DNA from: Nymphaea colorata | Lineage: Eukaryota; Streptophyta; Magnoliopsida; Nymphaeales; Nymphaeaceae | Assembly (NCBI RefSeq): GCF_008831285.2 | Contig: NC_045150.1 | Span: 5,282,001-5,346,000, forward strand | Direction of reading: 5' to 3' | DNA: 64,000 bases | Part shown: one piece after another, positions 36,301 through 48,800 of the stretch | Position numbering within the stretch: the stretch's first letter is position 1 | Layout of the letters: each line of letters opens with the position of its first letter | The notes under the pieces: model-generated | The model's database searches: none | Seen by the model: the letters and a program-made list of their open reading frames with translations, nothing else | What the model was told of the DNA's origin: nothing | Translations under genes and position numbers: made by a program

Positions 36301-39300
36301 CCATCACATGTTCATCCATTCATCTCCAATATATAGACAGACATAACTGCTCGTTGTTGGCCCATGCAAATTCTCCTTTTTGTTCCAGTGGTAGGTCTAA
36401 CCATGCGGTTTCTCTGATCAAGAGATCAATATCTACATTGGGGATTTGATGTTCTTGATGTGCATTGAACATCAGTAGGAAAGTGCACGAGTATGATAGT
36501 TTTATCTGCAACAATAGTTAGAAGAGCAAAACCTTAAGAACTATATTCTTTTTTGCATGGATCGTACTCATGCACAGTTGATCCATCCGTAGCTGTTTAG
36601 TCCTTATTCTACTAGCCAGACTCTTATCATTTGATGCTTGGCTATATAATAACCTCTGATCTGATGTTGAAGAGTACCTTTTTAATATTTCTGGCCTACA
36701 GTATGCCAAGCATAATATGGTCCTAAAGTTGAGTTGAACCTACTACAGACCTTAGTTATTGGTAGCAATGTGAAGATCTTTGGAACCTGCTTAAACCCTG
36801 CTTTGCAATGAAAATGAAAGTGACGTGAAGTTCTTGCTGTTTCAAGCTGAGGGTATCATCTCTGATGAGCAATGCTCCCATAATTCTGAACCTGGACTGC
36901 GACGTGTACTCAACTGATCCTGAGGCGCCGCTCCGAGCTCTATGTTTCTTGCTGGACCCAGCTCTATGCAGCAACCTCGCGTTCGTCCAGTTTCCCCAGA
37001 TCTTCCCCGGAATCAACAAGAATGACATCTATGGCAACGAGTACAAGCGCCTCTATCAAATCAACCCTTTGGGTATGGATGGGTCATGGGGACCTAATTA
37101 CCTTGGGACCGGCTGCTTTTTCCAGCGCCGGGCTTTCGCCGGCCCGGCTCTGTCGCCTCCGCATCCAGAGATCGTGCCGACAGGTTCTTCTAGCAGAAGC
37201 GGTGGCGGAGAGCGAATTTGGCGCGCGGCAACCTTAGAAGCAGCCGAGAGAGTTGCTGGATGTCATTACGAGAAAGGGACTGAATGGGGCTCCACCGTAA
37301 GTGCATGATTCTCTTTCTTCCTCAATGCACACGTACACATATGCATACATAAACACACACATATACAACCCACAGGAAAACATGTTTAGGAATGTCAATT
37401 CATCCGATTCGGATTGAAAGGCTGATCGAATTGCTACGACAGAATTGGATATAAAAAAAATTAATATATGATTAAAAATTTTGATCAAATTAAGATGTAA
37501 AAACGCATCCAATCGGAATCAATTTTGAATTGAAGTAAATATCCGATTGTTTTAGTTCTAAATAAATGTCTTAGTTGATATCCAAACATTTTGAAAGTCA
37601 GATCTTTACTTATCGTAATGTGGTTTGGATCCCTATGAATTTAAAATCAGATTTAAATCGGAAATAAATTGTGAATTCAGATTTTGAACATGGCTTCAAA
37701 TTTTTCTTTATTGTTTGAATCTAAATTCGAACATGGATATGTAAATATCTGATAAAGCAGATGCAACAATGAGTATATCTGATTCCAATCAAATCTGTTG
37801 ACATCCTTACTGAGTTAGCGTATTCACGAGGCATGAAATGACCAGAGAGCCTCATGCCTATAAAAAGGACGGCCGCCTCTTCAGGGGTAGAGAAGGAAAC
37901 AGGCTTTTTGCAAAATGTTCAGTATGTCCATTTCATTTGTAAAAAAAAAATGGCCAAGTATACTCATCTGTTTTTTTTTTTCAGTATTCACATACTAGGA
38001 TTCCAATATAAATTTGAATACAAAAAAAAAAAACTATATCCTAATTTGAATCTGAATGTCAATTTTACAGTATGAATCCATTTTGAATCTGATTTCTGCA
38101 TTCATATCTGAATTTTGAACCAAATACGTCTGATTTTCGAAATGTAAGAGAATTGTATATCGGACATTTGTTTAAAATTAAATCAGTTCTGAATCTGATC
38201 AGACTCGAATCCAGTCGGATGTCATTTCCTAAATTTAAATCTGATCTGATTTCCTAATCAATAAAAAAACTTTTTTATATCCAATTTTTTTTAATGGTTC
38301 AATAAGACATCTTATTCAAGTCAAGTCGGATATATTGATATCTCTATATTTTGATTGCATGCACTAGAGTGGTCGATGCAGGTGTCAAGTCTCCTGACTC
38401 ACCCAAGGCATATACGCAAAGAAAGGTGCCCATTTCAAATAGTTTTTCTTAGAAATGTGCTTCTGTAATGTATTAATTATGCTTTAGAAAGATACTTCCA
38501 ACAATAAAAGATGAACTCAGTAAGACTTGATAATGAGATATTCTGGCCCTTTATATGCAAATCAGTTATCTCAAGCGTCATTTTTAATATATAAAATTAT
38601 GGATGTATTATAGGTCTAAATTAACAACAAAAGTTAACCTAGTTGTGTTGTTCGAAACAATTGGAATAAGTTGGAAATATTTTAGTCGTGCTTACCTAGC
38701 TTGGAGATAAGACAACAACAATAGACATGTTAAAGCGGTGAAGAGTGTTAAGATGAAGTCCCGCGATCAAATTCCAATCCTGTCTCTCTACACCAATGTT
38801 TTAAATCACAAAGATCCAGAACTCGAACTGGCCATTATGAATTCCTAACAAGGCAGGTCAACTCGGTGAGTATTATTAATTTTAAAAGAAAAATGATATA
38901 TAGTAAGACCATAGAATGATTTATTACTTGTACGTTTCAGATATAAGTCAAATTACCGTCAGGTAAAGTCATACAAATTATATTTACTTAGATAATTATA
39001 AAAAAAATAGACCAATAAACCACTCCATAGTTGCATACTTTAACATGGAATAACTAAACAACAGTGATAACAAAACCTGTAACACATGCTATATATATTT
39101 TGGTTCATCTGCAGATTGGGTTCAGGTATGGTTCCCTGTCGGAGGATTTTTTCACGGGCTACAGCATGCAATGTGAAGGGTGGCGGTCGGTGTTTTACAG
39201 TCCGGAGGAGCCATCTTTTGTAGGCGACTTTCCTGCCACCTTGAATGACTTGTTGTCTCAGTGCAAGAGGTGGTCGCTGGGGCTGTTGCAGGCGGGCTTC

Positions 39301-39463
39301 TCTTGTTCCAAGTGCCCCATCACCTACGGCATCCGAAGAGCCTCGTTCATCACCGGAATGTCCTATGCACACAATGCCTTCTGGCCTCTCTGGTCCATAC
39401 CCATCACCATCTATGCGCTCCTCCCACAGTTTGCTCTGCTTCTTAGCATGCCTCTCTTTCCCA

Positions 39464-39524
<61 letters not shown>

Positions 39525-39534
39525 ATTTTATCGG

Positions 39535-39575
<41 letters not shown>

Positions 39576-40309
39576 ACCATACAGGAGACTGAAACTTGTC
39601 TTCATGCTAATACTAGGTTTTAACATGGTTTGAGGCTTTGAGCATTCACCCAAATGGGACGAAGCAGTCATACTGCTGATCCCAAGATCAGGGATGATGG
39701 AAAAAACAGCTTTTCAATCGGTAACAAACTGAAATGACCCTGCATTTTTACTTGCTATAGGCATCTGATCCATGGATCTACCTCTACACGTACCTCTTCC
39801 TTGGCTCCTATGGTCAAGACATGATTGATTTCATCATGGAGGGCGGCACCTTTCAGAGGTGGTGGAGTGACCAGAGGATATGGCTGATCAAAGGGGTTTC
39901 CTCTTTCCTATTTGGCCTCATTGAGTACCTCCTGCAACGGATGGGCATCTCCGTAGCTGGATTCAACATAACCAGCAAGGTGGTAGATGATCAAATTGTT
40001 AAGAGATATAAGCAAGGTGCTTTTGAGTTCGGAACCGTGTCGCCATTCTTCGTTACTATTTCTGCTGCTGCAGTTATCAGCCTGATCTCACTGATAGTTG
40101 GAGCAGTTAGGGCAGTGTCTCAGGGGGCTATGGCCGATATGCTTGTTCAGCTGTTCATATCTGGCTTTGTTGTGGTGAATTCTTGGCCGATATATGAGGG
40201 CATGTTTCTCAGGAAAGACAGCGGAAAGATGCCCAAGAAGGTCACTGCGTTGGCCGGGTTGCTCGGCTGTGCTTTTTATTTGACGGCAGAGTTTGCGAGG
40301 AAAGGCTAA
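30550..40309 (+). CDS. Cellulose synthase-like protein, CslG type, 6 exons
   Basis: CDS exons: 30550-31137, 33087-33236, 36090-36215, 36847-37296, 39115-39465, 39761-40309, all phase 0, giving 737 aa, the normal Csl length. Csl proteins are Golgi or ER membrane GT2 glycosyltransferases that make beta-linked glycans; some CslG/CslM relatives glucuronidate triterpenoid aglycones. Two helices lie at about residues 26-70. The catalytic series is SDDGGS (139-144), HHHFKAGALN (277-286), DCD (305-307), SED (447-449) and QCKRW, a QxxRW match (487-491). Further membrane helices fill the C-terminal third. The LPLNTSQSDPLIWFNR and QAFRWSPV blocks favour CslG over CslE, but I cannot rule out CslE/J/M. 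The start is the first ATG in the frame. The donors of introns 2 and 5 read gtctct and form the beginning of CT microsatellites. Introns 1 and 2 carry TIR elements and long TA arrays. Confidence 0.92.
31960..32152 (-). mobile_element. TIR element, copy B (partial), CslG intron 1
   Basis: It has the body of the family in opposite orientation to copy A and ends in TTAATGGGTTTGGTTTTTAT, the inverted terminal sequence. The other end is missing or absorbed by the TA-rich flank. Confidence 0.6.
32178..32260. repeat. TA array joined to GA array, between TIR copies B and C
   Basis: About 60 bases of TA pass directly into about 22 bases of GA, repeating the arrangement seen left of copy A. Confidence 0.93.
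32262..32518 (-). mobile_element. TIR element, copy C (one end lost), CslG intron 1
   Basis: It starts with GTAAGTCAGGGATGAAAACC, matching the family TIR. It shares the TGCAATCTAACCTTAT, TTAATGGTGTTTTTATAATA and ATAAACATATTAAGATG blocks with copies B and D. It runs into a TA array where the second TIR would be expected. Confidence 0.65.
32519..32562. repeat. TA microsatellite at the broken end of TIR copy C
   Basis: A TA run with one GA interruption. Confidence 0.9.
32931..32987. repeat. TA microsatellite near the end of CslG intron 1
   Basis: A perfect TA run about 100 bases before exon 2. Confidence 0.95.
33237..33358. repeat. CT/CA/TA compound microsatellite starting at the CslG intron 2 donor
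   Basis: The first intron base is also the first base of the array: exon ...GAG is followed by GTCTCTCTCTCTCT, then a CA run, then about 80 bases of TA. Confidence 0.95.
33383..33705 (-). mobile_element. TIR element, copy D, CslG intron 2
   Basis: Both ends are present: TTATGTCATGGATAAAACCA at the left and, inverted, TTTTTATCTCTGACATAA at the right. It is about 323 bp and its body matches copies B and C. It is the second copy with both TIRs, which supports the element boundaries seen in copy A. Confidence 0.7.
33709..34000 (+). mobile_element. TIR element, copy E, head-to-head with copy D
   Basis: It begins TTAGGTCACAGATAAAAACC a few bases after copy D ends, in the orientation of copy A, and shares the ACATATAAACAT, TTATCAAAATGTT and GAGAGCCATTCATTTT blocks with it. 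Its right TIR is not evident. Confidence 0.65.
39466..39577. repeat. CT then CA microsatellite starting at the CslG intron 5 donor
   Basis: Exon 5 ends CCCAAG and the intron opens directly with GTCTCTCTCT..., a CT run of over 55 bases. A short break is followed by a second CT run and a CA run. Confidence 0.95.
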
Positions 40310-40961
40310 TATATGTGATCACTCTCTGTTGGTAAATGATCAGGCCCATAATTGCAGTTACCTTTTCGAATATTTTGTGAAGTTTCAGTGCCTGATCTTT
40401 GAAAATTATCATGTGAAACTTTTGATAAATAACCCATGGCCCCACTTATTTAAAGTTTCTCTCGCTCCTCTTCTGGTTCAAACTCATATTGCCTATACAT
40501 GGGCCAGCTCAGCTTTTCTCAACATCAGACACAAGCTAAGTCAGCTGACTTTATAAGCAAATGACAAACCTCAAACATGATGAGTTGCAAGTGGGCCATG
40601 AACTGATCTTCCTAGATAGGAAGCCCAACAAAGCCAGTTATTGTGCTGATAGGATCTGCACTAGAACCATGAAAAAGGCCGAATCCAGAGAATTGAGCTG
40701 GAACCTATCGAACCTAGTGGACCCAAGAGATCAACCGTCCTTGTTTCTCATTGATCACTCCTTACTAGCTGTCACTACACTTCTAGTCGCTCACAAGATT
40801 CCCGTATCCCATTTCTAAGTTTGTCCATTGCAAGGCTCAATACGTATCCATCAATCCTTGCCACTCATTCAGTTCGACCTACCATAGCGACTAACATTGC
40901 TTGGCACTGAAAAGAACATAGGTTGTCAAGATGGTCATAAGGATAGGGAACGAAGAATTGT
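40310..40961. other. CslG 3' flank; no gene
   Basis: It holds the probable CslG 3' UTR, then unassigned sequence. No domain was recognised in the small open frames. Confidence 0.45.
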
Positions 40962-41186
40962 TGTTGATAGAGGAGGTTGATAAATTGATAACTAAGATTC
41001 TATTTTCTATCATTGTGTCTTTCTATTTTTCTGTTGTATCCTACTATTTCAGTTACTTTATGAGGCTATCTTCTTGCCTCTTGTATCCATCTTCTAGTTG
41101 TATCATCTTCTCAATATAAATGCATAGGCTTGCAGTAGTGAACAAGAAAGTCTGACAAGTTTTACAGGTCTGATGTCTGTATTTCA
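40962..41186 (+). repeat. copia-type LTR relic
   Basis: It starts TGTTGATAGAG and ends TATTTCA, has an AATATAAATG TATA-like box near 41115, and is followed at once by a primer-binding-site match. The element body is degraded and no second LTR was found within the window. Confidence 0.65.
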
Positions 41187-41198
41187 TGGTATCAGGGC
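41187..41198 (+). other. Primer-binding site relic
   Basis: TGGTATCAGGGC differs by one base from the standard initiator tRNA-Met site and follows the LTR relic directly. Confidence 0.7.
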
Positions 41199-41704
41199 TC
41201 TTGTGAGCATGATATCATGGTTGTCATGAATCTGGATCCTTAGTTGAATGCCACAGCAAATTGAAATGCATACAAACTTCAAATAGAATTATTTCTGTTA
41301 CATTGAAATGCATACAAAAGATAAATTTGGTCCAACCATTATCAATTGGTTGAATTAGACAAACCAATTGATGCATATTCTCTAACTTGCATGCTTACAC
41401 TCTAATTGTGTAACACAGGCATGGTCATCGTGCTATACATCCTCAACATATCATGTTCATGCAGCAACAACTTGAGTTTCATGTAGCAATGAATACCCAA
41501 CAATATTGCCTTCATAGTTTCTGCAAGCTCCCAAGCACATCATCAACTCCATAATGTTATCAACAAACTTTGACAATTGGAATATACTTGCTGAACAATT
41601 GCTTAATTTGTCTATCCACAATTTTAACTAGAAAGTTGTTGGTGGTACAACATTTGTTTAGCTCAATGCCTTCATAACATATAACATGTGTTTGATCACG
41701 GATA

Positions 41705-41815
41705 TACTACGGGAGTAACTCCCACTATAGCAGCAAGAGCAAGACATGTAGGCGGATCAATTCATCAAGTTCCCATTGAAATCGGATCTACATAAGGAAA
41801 AGCACTTGCCATTTG
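41705..41815 (+). pseudogene. rps7: Plastid rps7-like fragment (nuclear plastid DNA)
   Basis: Translation gives [20 protein letters not shown] and then PIEIGST, a stop, and GKALAI. This corresponds to the conserved central region of plastid ribosomal protein S7, with one in-frame stop and a few changes. About 110 bases are recognisable and flanking rps7 sequence is absent, so this is a short transferred fragment, not a gene. A mitochondrial origin is less likely from the motif but was not tested. Confidence 0.7.
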
Positions 41816-42109
41816 TTTGTTATTAGGGGCATAAAATGTTCAGTTTGAAATATGGCTTTTATATTAAGTTCTGAATCAGTTGATCTCTTCAACATACAAC
41901 ACAATATTTACTGATCATACTTCTTGCTAGCCTAAAAATACACCCTACAAAATTTTCAACCTCAAAGGAAAGTTGTCTTCTTTTGTCGCCTGCTTAACTC
42001 TTTTTTTCTGCTTTGAGAAGCAAATAGTTTCCACCTTATCAATTGCACTTCTTTAGAATAATGATGTAGTATTGGAGAAATATCTCCTACTTTAGCTGTC
42101 CAACATTTG

Positions 42110-42680
42110 ACCACAACTTATGAAGAACTACAAGGCCACTCATACAGTTCTTCAATGTAGGCTTGCTTAAGTGATATCAAAAGGATGTCATAATCTTTCA
42201 AGAACTTTAGTGATACTGTCACATGCTTGACAACTTTTACAAGAGAACATTTCAATTTCTTGTGGTTCATGCAGACCTCAACCTGCTCATGTACAAGTAA
42301 TGTCATGTATTCAATGCAAAATCGCAATTTCTGATTCATGAGCATGCATGGGGTAGTTGCACTCATGATGCTTTAATTTGAGATGTATAAGTCTGCTATT
42401 CTGCATAAGCACACCTCTCATGCCAATATGTGAACCATTAGTACAGACCACAAACCTAAAATTGTATCTAAAGGCAATGCCAATGCTTGTACTATAGGCA
42501 ATCACTACTTGATCTCTTAAAAACTATGTTCCTTACAAGGACTTTGAACAAATTTTATTCCCTTCTGAAGGAGTCTCATCAAAACTGCAATACAAGATAA
42601 ATTCTGGATAGCCCTCCAATCATATCTTGCTCGTACCAAGAAACTCAAAATCTCAAGAAACTATGAATCTCCAATCAATT
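42110..42680 (-). pseudogene. Ty3/gypsy RT-RNase H relic
   Basis: Read on the minus strand from about 42680 downward, it shows the end of RT (DWRAIQNLSCIAVLMRLLQK, then GIKFVQSPCKEHSF). It continues with RNase H marks (VCTNGSHIGMRGVLMQNSR, KHHECNYPMH, VEVCMNHKKLK). These match the gypsy pattern of CTDAS..GIGGVL, HE.NY and TDHKSL, with catalytic residues changed and several stops. No LTRs were found nearby. Confidence 0.75.
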
Positions 42681-42897
42681 TATCAAAAGTATCACCAAGA
42701 CTTTGATGATTATCATGAGCGAACTGCCTCCACCTTAACTAAATCAACTGATGCACCATCTGCAGAGATCACATCCCTCAAGAAAATCATCTATCAAGCC
42801 AAAACTCACATTTTATGCACCTTAACTAGATCAACTGATGCACCATCAACTGAATCCTCTGTCTAATTAGTCTAACAACTCGTTAGCTCATTTACTT

Positions 42898-43380
42898 GTA
42901 ATACCCCCACTTTGATAAGTTTAGTCCCGTATGAAATATTTAAGGGCTTATAAATGAGGTTGTTAAGTTGTTGATTGTTCTAGTTCCTAGCTTTTTTTTT
43001 ATGTTAGAATTAAAGTTGTTAGGGAGTGGGTTGGGATCCATTAAACTAGGGGTCTGATCCTAGTGGGAGAGTGGGTTGGGTCGTTATAGTGATTGCAAAG
43101 TATGGTTTAGTACTCGGACATAAGGTCCTACACCCATTCATCCACATGTGTGGGTGCGTGTGCCTTAAAAGAGTGGATTGTAAAGCCTCACTTTGAGAAA
43201 CTTAGTTTTGTATTGAAGATTGTAGAGAACTTCAAGGGCTTGTAAAGGGAGTTTGTTAAGCAGTTGGCTGTCCTGGTTCTTAAGTTTTTTTCAAGACCAA
43301 ATTGCTAAGGGTGGGTTGAGATCTACTGGACCAAGGGCCCGAGCCTGATGAGGAAGTGGGTTGGGTCATTACAGTAATAC
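42898..43380. repeat. Diverged tandem duplication (about 240-bp unit)
   Basis: Two successive copies share CACTTTGA.AA..TTAGT, GGGCTTATAAA..AG-type, GTTAAG..GTTG, and a GTGGGTTGGGTC.TTA.AG end. Similarity is clear but only moderate. Confidence 0.55.
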
Positions 43381-44653
43381 TATGGATGTCATGCTCTAGG
43401 GTGTCTTTGAATCGTTATGTTGGGTGTCATTTGACAAAAGTAACACATTATTGTTGTCCCATGAATCTACCCAAGAAATAGAGCAGAAACACTTGTTATA
43501 GTATTTATTTTTTTTAGGCCACTTCATAGGATGGTAATAGAGTGTTACTATTGCCAAATAGCCCCTTATGTATCACATTAGTCATCAACTCAATCTCATG
43601 TGGAGGTGGTGAGGTAAGTAAATCATGCACTACCTTAACATTTGTGTAATCACATGGGGGACAAATATTAGCTAAAAACACACAACGTTCTTCTCCACCA
43701 TCTCTTGAATCTTCAAGGCTTACACCGCCTTTCCTTCACAATAAGCCTTGCCCATGTAGTACTTTATCTTAAGTAGATTGGGCAAGAAAAAACTGCTTTT
43801 TAGTAAAGATCAAAATTCAACAGAGAAATCGAGACAAATCCAAGGAGAATTGGATGAAAGAGCGCAGGATGAAAAAGATAATTCCTCTGCTTCAGTCGTT
43901 GCCTGGATATGTCTTTTGGACGAACGGTATATGGAGTTTCACATCAATTTGCAGTCTTTTCCTTTGTTGAATACCTGCTAAAAGTTGATGCAACGCTTTG
44001 ATATGAAAGTAATTGATGCCACAGTTGATCCCATAATTTTCCCGACGAATTAAACGCACCATTGAACACTTTCGATCGGTTTGAAGACAAAATAAAAGGA
44101 TGGTTTGTTAAGATGACAATACAGTTGGTTTTCCTCCAACAAGTGGAAAAAATGACGACAAAAATCTTGCTCATGGGCTTCTCTCTTTCAATCTTGAGTT
44201 TGAAAATTGGCTAACACATTAAAAGAGGCAATGGATTCTTACAGCCTTGAACAGGATCTATTCTTTGGTTGGACAACACTAACCTTTCACACTGTTCCAG
44301 AACCCAGGCATTTCCATTTTATCATATCAGGCTTACTTTAGGATAAAAAACTCAAACCAAGTTGCTTGAATTTTATTGTTGACACCTGAGACTTCAGTTT
44401 CTATGGATCTTACGACGCTTCTTACTTGGATCTATCCACTCACAAGCCAGTCCCAGAAGAGACGTCACCCTTGTCATAACCTGGGCCGTTTTAAGTGTTA
44501 ACTTTGATATCATTGATGAACTTACAGTCTGTCTCGCATATATACACACAACATGGATACTTCAGAACTATTTTGCACTTAACCTCTGAAACATGGTTCA
44601 TCAACCAACCCTTCCATCTTCAATGTGGATATGAGCCATTCCTATTTGTAGCC
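43381..44653. other. Downstream flank of the bZIP gene; no gene
   Basis: The part next to 44654 should be the bZIP 3' UTR on the minus strand. The small open frames elsewhere show no recognisable domain. Confidence 0.45.
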
Positions 44654-45842
44654 TTAATTGTTGCCAGATCCTCCGGTGAAATCCACGGATTTCTGCTGAG
44701 ATTGATCTGCAAGAGGCTCTCCGCTTGACATTGGTGGACACAAATGGGGATGCTGAACATGGGCTCGACCTAGATGATGCAGTTGCAGATTCTGACGGAA
44801 GAATGGCGCATTCGCCTGTGGCATGCCCCTGCTGAAACTGTTTCCATTCATAGGTGGTACTTGTCCAGTTGCAATCTTTAGTCGTTGGACTTCTTCCCTC
44901 AATGCTTCGTTCAGGGCTGTTAAACAGTAGCATATGTTGAGCAACAGCAAGGACATAATGAGATCAAAGCAAATCTAACTTGCATTATGTGATGGCCCTT
45001 TCTGGAAGAAAATCAAGTGATATATATATATACAGTTCCTCATGTCCTGACTTAAAACTGCTTAAGGTCAATTAGGTGTTCGAAAGTTTTCCATGGAAAC
45101 AAGAAAGCGCTTACGATCAAGATATTCATCTTGTTGAAAGGGTCTTCTGAGTGACATTTTAGTTTTGTAAACTCGTACCTCATGTTTTGAAAATCATGAG
45201 ATGCAAATCTAACTTGCATTATTTTCTTACTGTTGTGCAACTAAAGGCATGGTGTAAGTAATGACATCAAGGGAAGCAGCATTTGCATGCTCATGCATTT
45301 TAAAAAATAAAAAAATAAAAATAGAAGGGGAGAGGTACTGTGATAGCATTGAGCATGGAAGTAGACATGTCTAGCAATACAGGTATACTCTATTGTACCC
45401 AAAAAAAAAAGAAACTGAAAATACATAGTGGATAGCAAAAATGGTAACCTCTACAGCAACCGTTCACTTTTCTCAGATGGAACCTACCTTTTCTAAAGAG
45501 GAAAAGTGAGTGGAAGCTATTAGAATATATAAACCATATGATGCATACTGACCACTATGCTAGCTAGTAGCTACTCAATTTTCCTTCAGAAAAGGGTGAA
45601 ATAGACCTTTAAGGCCGAGAACATCATTCAGTTACACACATATATATAGAATATTTGGACTGAGTATATTTGAGCACTTGATTAAGTATAAATAATAATT
45701 TTCTAGTTAACTTAACTCAAGGTGCCTAGGAGAAATGGTATCCATCCATCATATGCCTACTACTCAACCATAAAGCGTCTTCAGCATCTTCGATGAAAAG
45801 GAAAAGTCATATTACACAACATTTTAGTGGATAATAGCAGAT

Positions 45843-45878
<36 letters not shown>

Positions 45879-48800
45879 GTATTGAGAGAGACAAGACATG
45901 CATGTGGCAAGGAACTAATCATTTGAGTCACCACCTCAGGAAAATTTGGTGCTTTGGGTAATAAGATCACACAAATCTTGTTAGATTTTCCTACAAAACA
46001 CATTTCTATCTAAAAACTGTCCTTCCATTTCTTTCCTAACACTTCAAGCAGTGAGTGAAGATCAGCCAGTATATTGAAATTGCTGCCATATCTATTCTTT
46101 CAGTGCAACTTCAGGAATTCATCTGATTCCTGTACACTGTTCCTTTCCTAAAGCATGATGAACACTGAATTTGAATGTGAACTGGTCAAAACAAACAGAA
46201 GGCTATATTAAGAAAAGCACATGATAAACAATAAGCTCAGCCAACTGGTCATACAGGACCCCATGTATGTAAGGCTTGAGAATAATGCTATATTGAAGAT
46301 CTAAAAAAAGATTTTTGGTTTATATAATCGTCTCCCTGCTACCTGCTGTTTTGGCTCATAACTTTTTAGGTGTGAGTCGAAGCCAGTAGCAAGGTGGGGT
46401 GAGGTCCATCTCACCAAGCACTCCAGTTAAAGTTTGCTTCACATCACTAAAATTGGTAGCCAAACCAAGTTAAACACACGGATCAGAATCTCATACACAT
46501 GGATGTGTTTGCCTTAAGGAAGATGCATTGTAACACCCCATGTGTGTAAAGGATGAGAATAGTCTGGTTCAAGGTTTTATATATTCATGTGCCCCAGTGA
46601 TATTTAAAGAAACTAACAGACTGATCAATAAATGACAAACAGGTACAAGTTCTGACATCACCACAGCCCACCACTTTGTCACTTACACAGCTATCAGTTG
46701 TCTAGGTTTCATGGCCTTTCTAGGTGCACAGCTATCAGTTGTCTAGGTTTCATGGCCTTTCTAGGTGCGAACAAAGCTGGCTACAAGGTCAATTGGTATC
46801 GCTGTACCAGGAAGACCAATCACTTAGATCATGTTGTTGGAATTGTCATGGATCTTGCATATCATCATGCAGCCAGTAAACCTTACACAAACACTTCTTC
46901 ATACTATACATGTCCATCCCAAATTTAAGGACAAAATCCACACAAAGACATTCGCCCTATGTGATGACTGATGAGTCAACCTCTGAATGGAGATATCAAT
47001 GACTATGAAGGTAGCAAATTAAAAATATTTAAATTGAAAATTTCCTGATGTGATGCATTTCCAACTAATACAATATTTCAGGCCAGCCACAATCACATAT
47101 GAACCTCATTCATTCATATTTTATCTCTCGTCTCCATCAGAAATCAGTCTATGTTTTGCATTGTATACAATGTCCGGATCAAGAAACCAATCTCATCCAT
47201 TCATTATCATAAGTGATGATAGTTATTCATCAACCAAATATCCGTATAATTCTAATTGTTCTGATGGTAGCACCAGATCTACTGGATTAGCAGCTCGTGA
47301 ACTTTTGCATTACAAGAAAATGTCTTCTCGTTCTATATGGGAACATGTTCAATAGACGGATCATCATTACAGCATTATAAAGTCAACAAGTCGGGCTACT
47401 GTGCCTCGTATCTTCCAGATGCATCGTGGAAGTCACAAGCATCGTTAATGGGTTCCAAGTGGTAAGGTTTTCCTCGGGTATTTCTCGCAAAGCTGAAAAT
47501 CTCAGGAAAAAATTTGGCACTTTTTTAGAAAATAAAATAATCATAAAAAATTAGGAAAAAGTAAAATAAATGACAAACTAACAAGAAACATAAAAAAACA
47601 ACTTGATAAATTTATAAAAATGATGTTTTAGTAATAAAAGAAATGAAGATAAATAATTTAACTTAAGTTCTAACTTTTAAAAAAAATAACATAAAAATAA
47701 TGAAAAAAAACACAATAAAAATGTGAAAAAAATCACTTTGGAGCTTTTTCAAAAAAGGGGAAAGAGATTGATTTTTACCGTTTTCATTGTCTTTTAACAT
47801 TTCTCTCAAGTTTTTTGGAAAAAAAGAAAAAAAAACACTTTCTGCAACTATGGTTGAAACACACTGAGTTACCTATCCCTTGTTTCATAGGTTAAGGCTG
47901 CACCTAATAAATATATATTAGACTTTGCCAAGATTGAGAAATTGAACAGTGATCATTATGACATACGGAACTGGAAAACTCCATTCGCACTGCAAGAGGA
48001 TCAAGCTTGATCTCCATCATGTTGCAAGCAAACCTAAGAATAATAACACTATGCAATGTCATAAGAACAAAGAGATCTATGAAGGCTGGAAGCGCATTAA
48101 TAGTGTGGCAAGAGTTATTAGGCTATGTGCAATGCAGGACAACTTCATGTGTCAGTTTGAGCAGTATGGCACAATTCACTAGATATGGTTGATATTGAAA
48201 GACAAGTATAGGGGTACATCAGCAACCAAATTTATAAAATTCACTATAAGTTTTTATTCATATTCACAATCCTCCTCAGCACACTAGGAGATTGCACCTT
48301 AAGGAGATGGCAAACATGATCAGAAAGTTGAACTTGTTCAGAGATCATTTAACAACTAAAGAGCAGGTCAAACCAGTGACACATCACTGCCAAATAGTTG
48401 GAAACATGTGAAAATGAACATGAAAACAATGAGAATATCAAGACATTTGATCATGTTGCATGTCATCTACAATTGGAGTAAAAGCACCTGGAGGCTGCTA
48501 AAATGAGTAATTGAGCATTTGGTGCTAAAAACCCCAAGAAGCATCCCAACTTCAAGAAAAAAGAGGAAATAGACCAGAGCAGTTCACTAAAAATCCATTT
48601 AACATAACTCAAATGAGGGATCGAAGGTAGTGAAGAAACAGAAATTCAAACCCAATCAACACCGAGGAAAGCATGATGGCAAGGAAGCTAACATTGTGAT
48701 GAAATGTTTTAAATGTAGTAAGATGGCCCATTTTGCTCATGAATGTGTTGACAGAAAGCAAGTATTTGCTACCAAACATTTATATTATCATGCACATATT

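Noticed and set aside
38725-38780. SINE-like box pair (TGTTAAAGCGG and GCGATCAAATTCC) in CslG intron 4
   Set aside because: Both boxes are imperfect and the spacing is short; too weak to list as an element.
40962-42680. One single retrotransposon from the 41-kb LTR to the 42-kb RT fragment
   Set aside because: The LTR and primer site are copia-type on the + strand, while the RT-RNase H is gypsy-type on the minus strand; they are separate relics.
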